From the NCBI GenBank assembly GCA_016748015.1, contig JAAOMT010000009.1, positions 1 to 64,000 on the forward strand: a stretch of DNA of 64,000 bases, given 5' to 3'. Position numbers and translations under genes: made by a program. Positions 47,238-58,870 of this stretch are shown here, one piece after another. The DNA comes from Geosiphon pyriformis. Lineage: Eukaryota > Glomeromycota > Glomeromycetes > Archaeosporales > Geosiphonaceae. The number at the start of each line of letters is the position of its first letter. Position 1 is the stretch's first letter. A model generated the notes under the pieces. It made no database searches, was not told the DNA's origin, and saw only the letters and a list, made by a program, of their open reading frames with translations.

Positions 47238-49014
47238 TTTTGCTTAAAAAATGGGGAGACTTGTTATAAAAAAGTTGTAAGGGAATTTTACACGAAATAT
47301 TGAGCAAGACCAACCAAATTTTTAGTTTTGCTTTCAAAGTATAAGTGTTATAAAAAGGTTTAGGGAAATTTTGTTTTTTTAAACTACTAAACTTCTTTTT
47401 CAAGAGCAATACAATGTCATTATATAGTATTTGGCTATTTAAAAAAAAGATAGTCGCTTTCTTGGCATTCATCATACCCTGTTCATTTCATGATTAAATG
47501 TCGTAATCTGGGAAGTTTGTTAGAGGAAAGTCTCATGAGAATTTTCTCAACGTTGCAAACACAATATGATATATCGCCATCAATTTGATCTTTGATTGAT
47601 TTTTTGAGGGGTATCTGGAAATATGCAAGATTTTATTATAATTTTCCCTTTTTTAGAATTACATTAAAAAAATTTTACTTTCAATCTTGCTCTTAATTTT
47701 TAGAATTAACAGGCAAATTTTAAAGCTTAATTTGGAGATAATTGGCAGAGTTAATTGTATTATTTTTCCTACTTTCAGTGTATCAAAGGGCAAAGCTTCA
47801 TGAAAAAACGAATTATCATTGAACTGCCTCTATTTCAAATAACAAATAGTTTCGTTGACAAAAAGGTATCTCAAAATAGTTGCTTAAAATTTCGGATATT
47901 AAAGAGCATGTCAACTAAAACTGAAAATCTGTAATGTATCAAACTTTTGTCCCACCATTCTTACGGTGTGGGTTTTTCTGATCCCCATATTTGGAGGGAA
48001 GCATGCAGGAAAGAGCGGGTAAACATGAGGTTTTCATACTATAATGTGTGTCATTATTTCTTAGCTTAATTAAGTTTTTTAGATGCATTAATTTTTCACG
48101 GGAAAGCCAACCTCAAAGGGAAATAAACAATTTAAATATCAAATCATTTTTTTTTCAAAAATCTAGACTAGTGAATCCTTGAAAAAAGCAAAATTCAAAA
48201 TTGACCTTATCCAAATGAATTGGCCAGGATTAGTATTAAAAAAAATGTCTTGAAACTTTCTTCCACTCTCTCGTGATCCTTATTATGGAGAGATTTACAA
48301 GAAATTAAAATCAACAAGTTGCCCTTTGAATTCACCGTTTATTTGGGATTTCTTGTTTATTTGTTTAAGGATATTTTATGGTTCGAGATTTAATGGTATT
48401 CTATTATAAGTAAAGAGCATCATCTTTTGAAATGATGATAAAAAATAATGATTTTAAAAGAATGGATAATTCAAACAAGGATACTTTGACCTCTTAATGA
48501 TTACACGACCACTTTAAACCTCTTCTGAATCGATAATTCAAATCCTTCATTCAAAACACTCTTTCATCTAATTTTTTATTGGGATTTTGATAAACATTTT
48601 ACCTTGTTCGTCAACAAAATTTAGTTTAAGATCTCACAGATTTCTAAATCGCCTCGTACACTGCAAATAAAAATTTTCAGAGGAAAACAATTACATCATT
48701 GTCAAAGTAAAAGCCAAAACATTAACTAAACAAAAGTGTATTTCATCAAACAAGAAAATATATTTTTTATGATTGGCGTTTCTTTTTCTGATTCATTTAG
48801 ATGTTTCCAAATAAGGGGTAAATTAAAACTGTGGAAGAATCAAAAAATAGGGCTTTGTTTGAAATTTTATTTCAAAAAGAAAACAAAATTTCATTTACAT
48901 GAGTAAAAGTGTCACATTATTCGAAGACAAAATTTTAATATTTGGTAATCGGTTCACTGGGGCGAAAAACAGATGCCCGATTTGTAATCGTTATTTTTTA
49001 CTTTTGAGGATTAT
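47238..49014. other. intergenic
   Basis: No supportable gene. A short imperfect inverted repeat CCCACCATTC...CGGTGTGGG lies near 47952-47973. The frame at 47221-47475 overlaps the SMP gene start and is low-complexity. Confidence 0.45.
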
Positions 49015-49962
49015 TTATTTTTGGTTAAAACCAGACTTTTGGGCATCGTTAATGGCAAAATCTGCTAACATGTGTAATGCATTTGGGAATTCATCGTTGG
49101 AAGAAGTCTTTGGTCGGTTATCGAAGAATTGTTCAGGAAAAGATGACAGAATTTTGACGGGGACTATTTTTCGTATCGTGAAGTAAGGATAAAAGAAAGG
49201 AAAATTTCGAGCAGATCGGTCGACTTGTGGTTTAACAAGGTGAAAAGCCGAATCTTTGGATGGCAAAAGTGGCCGAAAAGATGAAAGAAGTTGTGAATTA
49301 TCCCTTGAGGGATCCTTAACTTGTGCTAAAGTTTTTGCCTCGTAGTTCACGAGTTCTTGTTTTATAGGTTCTTGGACCTTCTGCGAATGTTCATCATTCA
49401 GTTTAAAATGGCCATTGTCAGGAGTCCAAACGTGTGGCATTGATGCAGAAAGTTCCCACGGTTGGGCTTCTTTGTCTGGGCCCATATGTGAGCGTGGTAT
49501 AGTTTTCTTATTTGTTGGCTTATATTGATAATCAGGAAATACATCGTTATGAATAAGATTCCCAATAGCTGCGAGCAAAGTGAAAAAATTTCGTTTTTCT
49601 TGAGTTTCTTTTTCCCATTTCACTGATGTTATTCTAGAGATTTCGATGAAAGGTGTGTCTGGGTGGGCGGCTAAAATCTCTGCCTGAACTTCTTTACGAT
49701 AAATCACATAATCATTTTGTGGACGTTGTACCGTTTTCTTTGTACGAGTTTTTTTGCATGGAGCCAATAGTTCTTCGAGTGAAAGAAAAAGCGCAGGAAC
49801 AGTTATCCCTTTATCGATAATTTCACTTTGGATGCGAGCAGCGGTAAATTCTTTCCACGGTTTTTCCCATTTCTTAGTTCTCCCGGAGTAAAAACGAGTA
49901 CCAATATTTTTGAATTTTTTACCAGTTTCTTTTGGTATGGTACGTTGAGTCTTTGGAATCAT
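49015..49962 (-). CDS. MATA-HMG type HMG-box protein (copy 2, divergent)
   Basis: Single-exon frame of 315 aa from the ATG at 49962. The basic N-terminus (KTQRTIPKETGKKFKN) is followed by an HMG box at about residues 72-150. It contains KKTRTKKTVQRPQNDYVIYRK, EVQAEILAAHPDTPFIEISRI, SVKWEKETQEKRNFFTLLAA and the closing NDVFPDYQYKP, the canonical end of MAT-type boxes. The remainder is Pro/Ser-rich with few recognisable elements and a short terminal helix (EFPNALHMLADFAINDAQ). It differs from copies 1 and 3 in having a centrally placed box and no C-terminal heptad repeat, so it belongs to another subgroup. A nuclear DNA-binding role is inferred from the domain. Confidence 0.83.
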   Translation of the reverse strand: MIPKTQRTIPKETGKKFKNIGTRFYSGRTKKWEKPWKEFTAARIQSEIIDKGITVPALFLSLEELLAPCKKTRTKKTVQRPQNDYVIYRKEVQAEILAAHPDTPFIEISRITSVKWEKETQEKRNFFTLLAAIGNLIHNDVFPDYQYKPTNKKTIPRSHMGPDKEAQPWELSASMPHVWTPDNGHFKLNDEHSQKVQEPIKQELVNYEAKTLAQVKDPSRDNSQLLSSFRPLLPSKDSAFHLVKPQVDRSARNFPFFYPYFTIRKIVPVKILSSFPEQFFDNRPKTSSNDEFPNALHMLADFAINDAQKSGFNQK

Positions 49963-51614
49963 TTTGAAAAGGTTAACTGGAGATTTAGCCTTAGTGAAAT
50001 AATAATAAAGGTCAAAAGATGTGAGTATAAAGTTTTAAGAAAAGAAGGCAGTGAAAATCATTCCCCCCAGCGTTCGCTCCTTTTTAAATATTACAATGAT
50101 GATGGCATATGTTATTGATAATAACGGTCAGTGTGTACAAATACGGTGATTGCATCAAATGTTTCGGTAGGCAATCATCTTAATTCAGGTAGAATGGAGC
50201 CAGGATGATATTCCACAATTCCCATATAGAGCGATAAAGGCACAATTAATCAACTAGTTTATTTGAGGCTGAACAAAGCTGTGATTAGATACAAACAATA
50301 TGCCACTTTCTCACTTTTACGTTTCCTAATCGGATCATGGGTCAAAAAGAAAAATGAATTCTACTTTTTTAATAAAATCATGTTTATTAATTCTAAAATC
50401 TTTGAATTTACTCTCCCTATTTAAGTGTCTAACTTTTGAATTCCCCAAAGCATATTTCCGAGGTACAGATGAATATGCTTATATAATCGATCAATGGTTG
50501 TCGTATGGCAAAGAGATAGTTCATTTCAAATATTATAAATAATATATAAATATATATTACTAGTCAACTAACTTTTTGTAGGTTATTTTTTGAATAATTT
50601 GAATTGATCGGGAAACAAATTTTTATAGGAGAAAGAGTTAGGGCAGTCGGTAAAACCTTCCAAAATCTATAAACAGACGAGTATTAGAAAAACTGGCTCA
50701 ACTCTTTAATCACCCTTCTTTTTCTTTTAAATCCATTATCTTACCAAGTCTGCGACCTATGCTGAAATCCCACCAAGTTTTGTTCTAAAATTTATTCTAA
50801 CTCTGGAACCTTCTCTTATGTTTCGTTGCATTCAATTCTATATATATAATAACTTTATGAAATAATCTTCTTGCTGTATCGGGTTGGTCGCTCCCTTTTT
50901 TTTTCCAATCAGAATATTCTAACAAAAGAGTAAAAAGTTCCCGATTGAAAATTATGATTTTTAAAGATGTTTAAACCGCAAATATAAGTTTTGGGCGTTT
51001 GATGAGGTAATTAAACATCATAATTAGACTAACTCACTCCATATAATTATATCCACTGTTGTCACCATAAAAGGTGTAAAGAGACGTTGATACTTGTCAC
51101 ATAATTATTTGGTTAAATCAAGTCCCAATAGGAAAAATGAAAAGCTCTCGCGATGAGATTTTCCCTTAAAAACGAAATATGTCATGATCACACTGAAAAA
51201 TTATTATCCCTGAAAATAGAAATTTTTCGTTAAAGTATATTGATTTTGTGAATACTTTTCAGTTTTCAATATTTTCTTTCTATTGCTCTGTAACTGGTTC
51301 AAAATATTATGTTTGAATAAATTAAAATAAATGAAATAATACAGAAAAAGAATATTTTATAAATATAAATATAAATTTATACATTTCAATAAATAACATT
51401 TTGATGAAAATAATTTTGGACAGAAAAAAATTCATAAATATGAATCAAGATTAAAATAAATAAAATTTTGAATTAAGTTTTATTTATTTATTTATTTACT
51501 TTAATAAAAAATTATTATTTAAAGTTTTAGATTTTTAATTTATAATTAATTTTTTTAAAGATTTTTTTTCATAATAAATTATTTCTAACTATTTTTTAGT
51601 TTATATTACAAAAT
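49963..51614. other. intergenic
   Basis: Upstream of HMG copy 2. The frame 50354-50542 (FRGTDEYAYIIDQWLSYGKE) looks slightly coding-like but is short and isolated. AT-richness increases from about 51,300. Confidence 0.4.
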
Positions 51615-51776
<162 letters not shown>

Positions 51777-52315
51777 GATGAATATAAAAATATTTTTTTA
51801 TGTGAAAACATAATTTATAAAGTATCAAAAATTGATATATACATATAAATATATAAAGAATTACTTACTGTAATATTTTTAAATAAGTTAAAATTTTAAA
51901 AGTTAAAACAGCTGCTTTCTAAATTATAATTTGATGATTATATATGAGTTTTACGTTAAATTTATAAATTTAATGATAACTTTATTCGAGAGAGTAATAA
52001 TTTCTGATTTCTAATTTCTAAATGATGCTTAATCACCAATCTCGGTTAAAAAACCAAAATTACAAATCAAGTTTTAATAATAATAATTGTCAGGAATTAT
52101 AAATCCTCCGCTGAGAAATTGTCCTCAAAAAGGAATAGATTTGTAATACAAGGATTTAACGATTACCAATGCAGAACCGTATTCAACACTAATCGTTCAA
52201 GTATAAAAATATCAGTTCGAAGACAAGCTTTCGATTCTCCTTATTATAATAAATTAAAGTCTTGGGTTTTAATTCGCTAAATGATTTAAAAGGCTATTAG
52301 ATTGAACTTGATTTA
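51777..52315. other. promoter region of pirin
   Basis: The segment from about 52050 to 52230 is duplicated at 38970-39120, next to the truncated pirin copy. It therefore likely represents the promoter and 5' leader that moved together with the gene. Confidence 0.6.
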
Positions 52316-53372
52316 ATGCAATATTTTCCTTCTAAAAGTTCCCTGAATTTATTAAGTACTCTAATAAAAAACTATAATCCAATCGTAACCCAAAAAACTT
52401 TTTTTTCTTTCAAGAATATTCGAATCTCTTCATTTCTTTATAGCAAATTTTTAACTTCTATCTCAACACAAAATTTCACAAGAATGTCCCCAAAACTTAT
52501 TCCACGTCGTTCCGAGGATCGCGGTTACGCAAATCATGGATGGTTAGATACTCATCATACATTTTCGTTCGCCAACTATTATCATCCCGATTTCCAGGGA
52601 TTTGGATCATTAAGAGTGATCAATGAAGATATTGTGGCACCGAGCGAAGGATTTGGGACACATTCGCATCGTGAATTTGAGATTTTTTCTTACATTATTT
52701 CTGGAGAGTTAGAACATCGTGATTGTAAGTTTTTTTTAGAAGAATATTTTAAAGGAAACTGATGAGTATTAAAAAAAACCTAGATTATTAATATATTCCG
52801 ATACTTTCTTATTTTATATTTATATATATATATAACTTTTAGCAATGGGAAATATAGAGATTCTAAAGCGTGGCGATGTTCAATTTACATCTGCCGGTAC
52901 AGGAATTTCTCATTCGGAATACAACATACATAAAACGCTTCCAGTTCATTTTCTTCAAATTTGGGTAAAACCAGACACCTCTAACCTAAAACCAGAATAT
53001 CATACAAAATCATTTTCCGATAATCAAAAAACGAATTCTCTTACTCATTTGATTTCACCTACCTCTAACACTAGTTTAGTGAAAAAAGAAAATGATTCTA
53101 CTATTGGAATTCATTCTAATTTTCATATGTTTGCTAGCATTTTACAACCTGGTAAAATTGTTCAACATATCGTCCAAGGTGAAGAAGATGGAAGAACGAG
53201 AAAGTTATATATTCATGTGACAACTACAGGTGGACAAGTAAAAATTAATGGAAGCGAGACATTGAAAGAGGGTGACGGGATATTTATTACCGACCTAAAA
53301 CCTAGAGAAGAAGTCTTAATTGAAAGCACCGGGGAAAAGAATGCCGAATTTGTGCTATTTGATTTAGCTTAA
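52316..53372 (+). CDS. pirin family cupin protein
   Basis: Two exons, join(52316..52724,52843..53372), 312 aa. An internal ATG at 52484 (MSPKLIPRRSEDRGY) gives a typical pirin length. The 56 residues before it are rich in Ser, Lys and Phe without acidic residues and look like a mitochondrial presequence, so two start sites are possible. The cupin core includes RGYANHGWLDTHHTFSF, the GTHSHREFEIFSYI metal-site pair (two His) and GTGISHSEYN (third His and the Glu), so all four iron ligands are present. The C-terminal cupin contains TRKLYIHVTTTGGQVKING and LKEGDGIFI. Pirins act as iron-dependent transcription cofactors or quercetinase-like enzymes, and the role in this fungus is unknown. The 118-bp intron lies within the cupin core. 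A truncated duplicate lies at 38739-39120. Confidence 0.92.
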
Positions 53373-55469
53373 TTTAAAGTATAAATTTAAAATAGGATCA
53401 GTTTATAGTAATGAACGATATCATTTATTATTTTCACAAATCACTATATATACATATATACATATTTTAAGCTTTATTTTTGTAGGTTTTTCAAGATTAT
53501 TCAATTAGAATAGGGTTTACATAGTTTTTATTGAGAATAGGTAGCAAAAATTAAATTTTTTTGTATAATCGGAATTCTGTACATCTTTTATTTTGATCAC
53601 GATTATTGAGCTTTGTTGTGTTATTGCAAACAAAAAGCCTTTGTTTTTACATATAAATTCTTTATTTTGGATTTCTACGAGGGTTTTAGCTAGCCATATG
53701 GCAGAAAAATATACTTTATTGGGAAGCAATTACTCGAACTTTTGCATATAGATTTTATTCATATTGGGCTTTATTTCTCATTTTAAATTACATACATCAA
53801 CTAATCTGGTTAGTAAAAATCAGAGTTGTAGGTAATACCAGTTAATTTATAAGTATTAATTCTCGGTCGCTGAAATTTTGTGTGGTTTTAGAATAATATT
53901 AAAAAGGGTCATTTTTGCTTTAAATATTCTAATGCATTTTATTTTGTAATGGCTATGAATTTAAAAGCTTTTTCTATATATATTATTATTTAAAGTTTTT
54001 TGAACTATATGAACAAAAAGTTTGAGTCACATTTAACATTAGTTATTACTAGTAATTCAGTTTTCTTATTGGAATGGCCATTTTTTATAAAGAATTCTTC
54101 ATAAAAAATTTATTGTCTTCACTTTAGATCATTTTATCTGTGATAAATTTTTATGTTTCACAAGTATTGAAAGAAAATTTTGTAACTATTTTTATTTTTT
54201 TTCATTTATTTTTTAACCAATTTTTGAAAGAAAACGAATACTATTTCTTTTTATTCAAATTTTTTTTTCAAAGCTAAATAAGTCAATGATAGTTTTTAAT
54301 CTTTTTTTTTGATTGAATATGAAAAACAAGATGGTATATATGTTTCACATTTTTCATGATAAAAAATTGTAAAGTTTATATAATAATATTAAATATTGAG
54401 AATACAAGTTACAGGATATAATTCGATAAAATATATTTAGATTTATCTCAAAAAATATATACATATATATATATTCTAGGAAATTTTTTAAATCATAATG
54501 ACCTCAAAAATTGTGAGTTATACTTTCGGGAAAAAAATTAATGGGATCACACACACAAACACACACACACACACACATGGAATACCATGTCACAGGATTT
54601 TTTTACAATTTCTTTTTGGAAATTAAAAGGAAGTAAACATTCTAAAAGCGTGTGAATATATAATAATTTTTCCAATGTGAATTAACTTTTTTGCTTTTTC
54701 ACTTTTCCCATCTAAACTGAAAAATTTTTTTGTTTTTAATAATATTTTGTCTTATCTACAAAACAAAATAGGTATTGAAGATTTTTTTTGGAAATGCATA
54801 GATAAAATATTTAGTATGCATAAGAATTTGATCACAAGACTGCAACACAAGATATTTTGTTGTTGTTGTTATTATTGTTGTTGTTGTTTTTTTCGGTTAT
54901 TACCCTATTTTGGTAAAAAGAAAAATTTTCCAGAAACTCTCCTTTTGATTGACCTGTTCATATTTTTTCATAATTTTGCCAAAAAAAATAATAATAATAA
55001 TAATAATTTTGCTTATTTTAATTTCCTCAAAATAGAAATTTTTGTTATAAAATTTTGCTTTTTTAAAATATTTTATTATTTTAATCGATTTAAATAGTAT
55101 ATATATTTTTATCTAAAAAAGTTTTATCCTTGGGTAAACTTTAAAATATTAAAATATATTTAGATAATTAATTTTTTCTTTCAAGTTTCATATATCTATA
55201 AACACACGAAACCATCAACTTATTTTTAAAGAAAATTTTTTTTAATGTTAACAGCAAACAATAAAAAATCCTAAAAATGATTTATATTGTAACTTTTCCT
55301 TTATGAAAATTTTTCTATGCTTTAAAAACAAATTATTCAGCATTTGAAGCTCCCAATTTTTTTTTTTTTTTTTTTTTACAAAACAAAAAATATAGTTTTG
55401 ATTGAAAATCTAAAAAAAAAAACTAATCTTTCAAATTGCTGATTAAATTTATCATATAATAAGGTTTGA
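53373..55469. other. intergenic with simple repeats
   Basis: No gene. A (CA)n tract with one interruption at 54548-54576, TTG-rich and AAT-rich runs at 54860-55005, and a T17 run near 55360. The frame 54747-55097 is low-complexity. Confidence 0.5.
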
Positions 55470-55924
55470 ATGGGTGTAGTAATTCACATTTTGAAAAAAA
55501 AGTTTATAATTGATAATCCTAAAATGTATGTTGATTTAAGCTGCAGCTTAGCTATCAAACTCTATCACATGGAACCATCCCTGAAGAAAGACCCCGAATT
55601 TAAACCTAAACATTATTATAAATTTATTGGTATACCTCTGATCCTTTATCCTTGACGAATTTATTCATTCTCTAAAAAGAAAGATTTTGGGTAAAGCATT
55701 TTGATACAATTTTTTGAAACATTCAAAATCCGTACAACTTTAACCATCTTTATTTCCTTTTTTTCAGTTTCGAAATAATCTTTGAAAATGTTCGTTTGTT
55801 ACCCTGTTATGGAAAAATCTCTTTTGGATTTCTCAAATCTGGAGTTGACCTTTCTCAAAATTGTTATATGATAAGCCGAGACCTAAAATTGGGTGAAGAA
55901 TTTACCGGATATAGCTTCGACTAG
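55470..55924 (+). pseudogene. probable two-exon gene with one in-frame stop
   Basis: Exon 1 at 55470..55690 and exon 2 at 55768..55924 join in phase (donor GG/GTAAAG, acceptor TTTTTTTCAG) to give about 125 codons. A single TGA interrupts at 55653-55655. Before it: YVDLSCSLAIKLYHMEPSLK and KHYYKFIGIPLILYP. After it and across the splice: FSKKKDFG, then FEIIFENVRLLPCYGKISFG and MISRDLKLGEEFTGYSFD. The continuation of one frame through a valid intron into a coding-like final exon argues that this was a gene. The family is not recognised, and an upstream start may lie further 5'. Alternatives are a sequencing error at the TGA or an unrecognised splice that avoids it. Confidence 0.45.
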
Positions 55925-56308
55925 ATTTCAATGTTTCGTTAAATGCTTTCTTTTGAACTGAATTTGATAAGCTATTTTTAACGCTCGATTCAAAAAAAAC
56001 AATTAAACCTAAATAAACACTCTTAAAAACTTCATTATATCTGAAAATTATGGTTTGTATCGCTTAATAATGGTTTTCTTTTTTTTATTGGTAAACTTTT
56101 TGAAATTTCAAAAATACTAGTTGAACTACACAAATAATCATTGACTTTGCTCTACTTATTTGCAATGAAAAAAAAATCCATTCACATCCTCTCTATATTT
56201 TTCACTTGTCAATTATTATTTCTCTTACAATTAAATTACCTTAAAAAATTTTTCTAAAATTGTTTGATCAAAAACTATAATTTCTGATCAGCCTAAACAT
56301 GTCCTGAC
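55925..56308. other. intergenic, convergent 3' flanks
   Basis: AT-rich, nothing recognised. Confidence 0.45.
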
Positions 56309-56854
56309 CTAAAGAAACATCATGAATCCAACATTGAGAACAAAAAATGAAATCCCAAGGTATATTGTCGTTGCTGGAAATTTCCAATTGTAAGCGTTGC
56401 TATTTTGTGGTTTGGTTTTTGTCATGATTTTCTTATTATCTTGAAATGTTTCAGAGTCACTTATAGTTCGAATATCGATTAAATTCTCAACGTCAACTTT
56501 GTTTTTTTCTTCACATTTTTCTGTATTAGGAGGCTTTTGTAAATTATTCGCTTTAGTTGATATATTAATTTCTGATCCCCTGATTTTGTATTTTAAGAAG
56601 ATTAAATTCGTTATTTAAGATGATTGCTTTAAAGAAAAACTTTGCCTTTTAATTTTTTTTACGTACATAATGTAATTTCTGCTCTCAATCCTTAATGTCT
56701 TTTTCTTTTTTGCTTCGCATATGACCTGGTTTGATCTTGGAGATATTGTCTCGGAAACCGAATCTTTGCTGAAAATTATGGTCGTACTATTCGCTATGAT
56801 AGCACAGGCAAATAAGAGAGAAAATATGAAATATATATTGTTGAAATCTTTCAT
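56309..56854 (-). CDS. small secreted or GPI-anchored protein
   Basis: Two exons on the minus strand, 56854..56667 and 56579..56309, 152 aa, joined in phase at a GTACGT donor. The first 22 residues are a classic signal peptide (KDFNNIYFIFSLLFACAIIA, cleavage near NST). The middle is polar with two cysteines and Lys/Glu/Asn-rich stretches (TEKCEEKNKVDVENLIDI). The last 20 residues are hydrophobic (ATTIYLGISFFVLNVGFMMF) and end the protein, as in a GPI-attachment signal or C-terminal anchor. No family is recognised. It would lie at the plasma membrane or cell wall. As a small lineage-specific surface protein it could be an effector candidate, but nothing in the sequence shows this. Confidence 0.62.
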
Positions 56855-57493
56855 TATTTTTTAATGCTTTTCAACAAATTTTGAAGTATAGAAACTTGAC
56901 TAATGGTTTACTACACAATTCAAGGTTTTGGATTTCAATTTAGAGCCTCCTTTATTTATATACCTTCTATTTACAATAGCAGATTGAAGATTGCTTCTCC
57001 TAATTTGATGGTCGACAGATTCCCAATCACCTCTGTCAATTATAGAAAGAAAGAGAAGCAATTGCTACCTGTGGCACACTACTGTGGCGTTATTCAGGGT
57101 AAAATATATTGTTTGAAACGGAAAATATAATCAAATCAAATTTAAAAAAAAAAACTAAAACTAAAAAGATAACCCAATGATTGTGCGGGCAATCTAATAA
57201 AGTTTGATTTCTGTGATATACCATTTAAAAAAATGAATGCCAAGCTACCACTTGATATCCTATTGACAATCAAACCTCTATATGATAAATGAACATGGAA
57301 CAACTTAAAACCTTTCTTGGCCCAAGTTATATTTAGAGCTGGAAAAAATTTTCCATCATTCTGATAGCATCAAAGTTCCTTTCCTCTTTGGGAAGAGGAA
57401 GTTTTTTCTAAGAATACTTGAAAACAAATCCTTTTTGAAAAACAACAAATTAAGGTAAACTAGGTTTTAGTTGAGTGACTAAACATCCATTTT
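56855..57493. other. intergenic
   Basis: The plus frame 56903-57130 has no motif and is not called. Otherwise this is presumed upstream DNA of the small secreted protein gene. Confidence 0.4.
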
Positions 57494-57736
57494 TTATTTA
57501 TGAAATAAGTCTGCCGTCTTCCGACCAATCTCCATAAAAAACCCCCCTACAGCCGCCATCAAAAACATGACCCCATTTCGACAACCGCATCCCGTTAGAG
57601 AAGGTGTAGAAGATTCCCCTTCTGGGGCTGTATAAGGCTGTTGGGTTGGATGGTCGGTGCCAACGTTTCTTTTTTTCAATCCTTCATGACTGCTACCTTC
57701 AGTTGATTTCTGAGCTTCAGGAATAATGTTGGTCAT
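57494..57736 (-). CDS. small putative membrane protein
   Basis: Intact 80-aa frame with GC content above its surroundings. Residues 1-45 are polar (TNIIPEAQKSTEGSSHEGLK, YTAPEGESSTPSLTG). A CGC motif is followed by one hydrophobic segment (NGVMFLMAAVGGFFMEIG) and a short basic end (RKTADLFHK). This is the layout of a tail-anchored or Cys-lipidated small membrane protein. No family is recognised. A very short gene could be a chance frame, but the composition argues for coding. Confidence 0.5.
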   Translation of the reverse strand: MTNIIPEAQKSTEGSSHEGLKKRNVGTDHPTQQPYTAPEGESSTPSLTGCGCRNGVMFLMAAVGGFFMEIGRKTADLFHK

Positions 57737-58870
57737 AATGAGATTTCCGGGTTCATAAATAAGGATGAAAGTTTTTAAAATATACAGAAGTGGTAAGATC
57801 GCTCTTTTTATAACAATTGCCTGATTTACAGTGCAGAATGTCGCATGCGTCAGAAATCATCATGATTTTCAAAAATGGTAAAAAGCAGTTTAGATGATCA
57901 TGATTATTGCACAAAAGACCCGATAAGATTTAGAGGAGAAAAAAATTCCTTGTTTATTTAAAGTAAAAACAAAGATGGTCATTTTGTCAAAAAGGAATAG
58001 AGTGCCAAACTCACAAAATGATAAATATAGATATCGATAACACAATCCAAGAAATTTCATATCGATCCAATATCTACTCTTTTAACCCTTATTTGTTGTC
58101 GTTTCAATTCGGATTAGGATTTTTTACATGGCTTTCCTCTAACTTATCGGACGCAAATCATATGACATTCGTCCTTAGAGTTTTTTATTTAAATAAAATG
58201 AAAGAGATTCGTCACGTTTTTTGATTTTATGATAAAACGTTAGGTCCTTAAAGTTACTTTGAAATGATCCAAGACCTCTCTAATCAAAGTTTTCATGATA
58301 TTTGATTTCAAAAGAGTAGCAGCTATAAGTCAAGATAAATTTTCAAACTTAATATTTAGCTATTGGGTTTTGTGAAATCAATTCGGCTAGTTCCTATTTT
58401 TTAAAGAATAAATTGCATGTCAAGTATAATTATCTCATCTCATCTTTCAATTGAACGAAAATATACAAAGTTTGGGTCAAGATAATGTCAATTCCTTACA
58501 AGCTTCACCCCACAAGTCAAATGCTCACTTCACGATTTTTAACCCTCAATAATTTTTCCTCGCTTTTTAATCGAAAAATTAACTGATCGGCACGATTAGT
58601 TAAATATCAAACTTGTGACTGGAGATGCATTAGCTGAAACGCTGCATGAATAAAGGGAATTGATTAATATGCTCCAGTGATAGATTGAACAAAAAAAGCA
58701 GATTATTCAAATGCGCAAAGAAAAAATAAAATATTTAATCAATTCCATTCTTGCCAAATCTTTAAAATACAATCTCTAAATTGAGATTTATATTCAGAAA
58801 TAATTGAAATACCAACGCGTTTCATACCTGAGTCCCTTTTCTAATAGGCAGAAAAGCTTTTTTTTGTACG
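57737..58870. other. intergenic, divergent promoters
   Basis: Between the small membrane protein (-) and the Cys-rich secreted protein (+). The frame 58018-58224 has no motif. No element is recognised. Confidence 0.45.
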
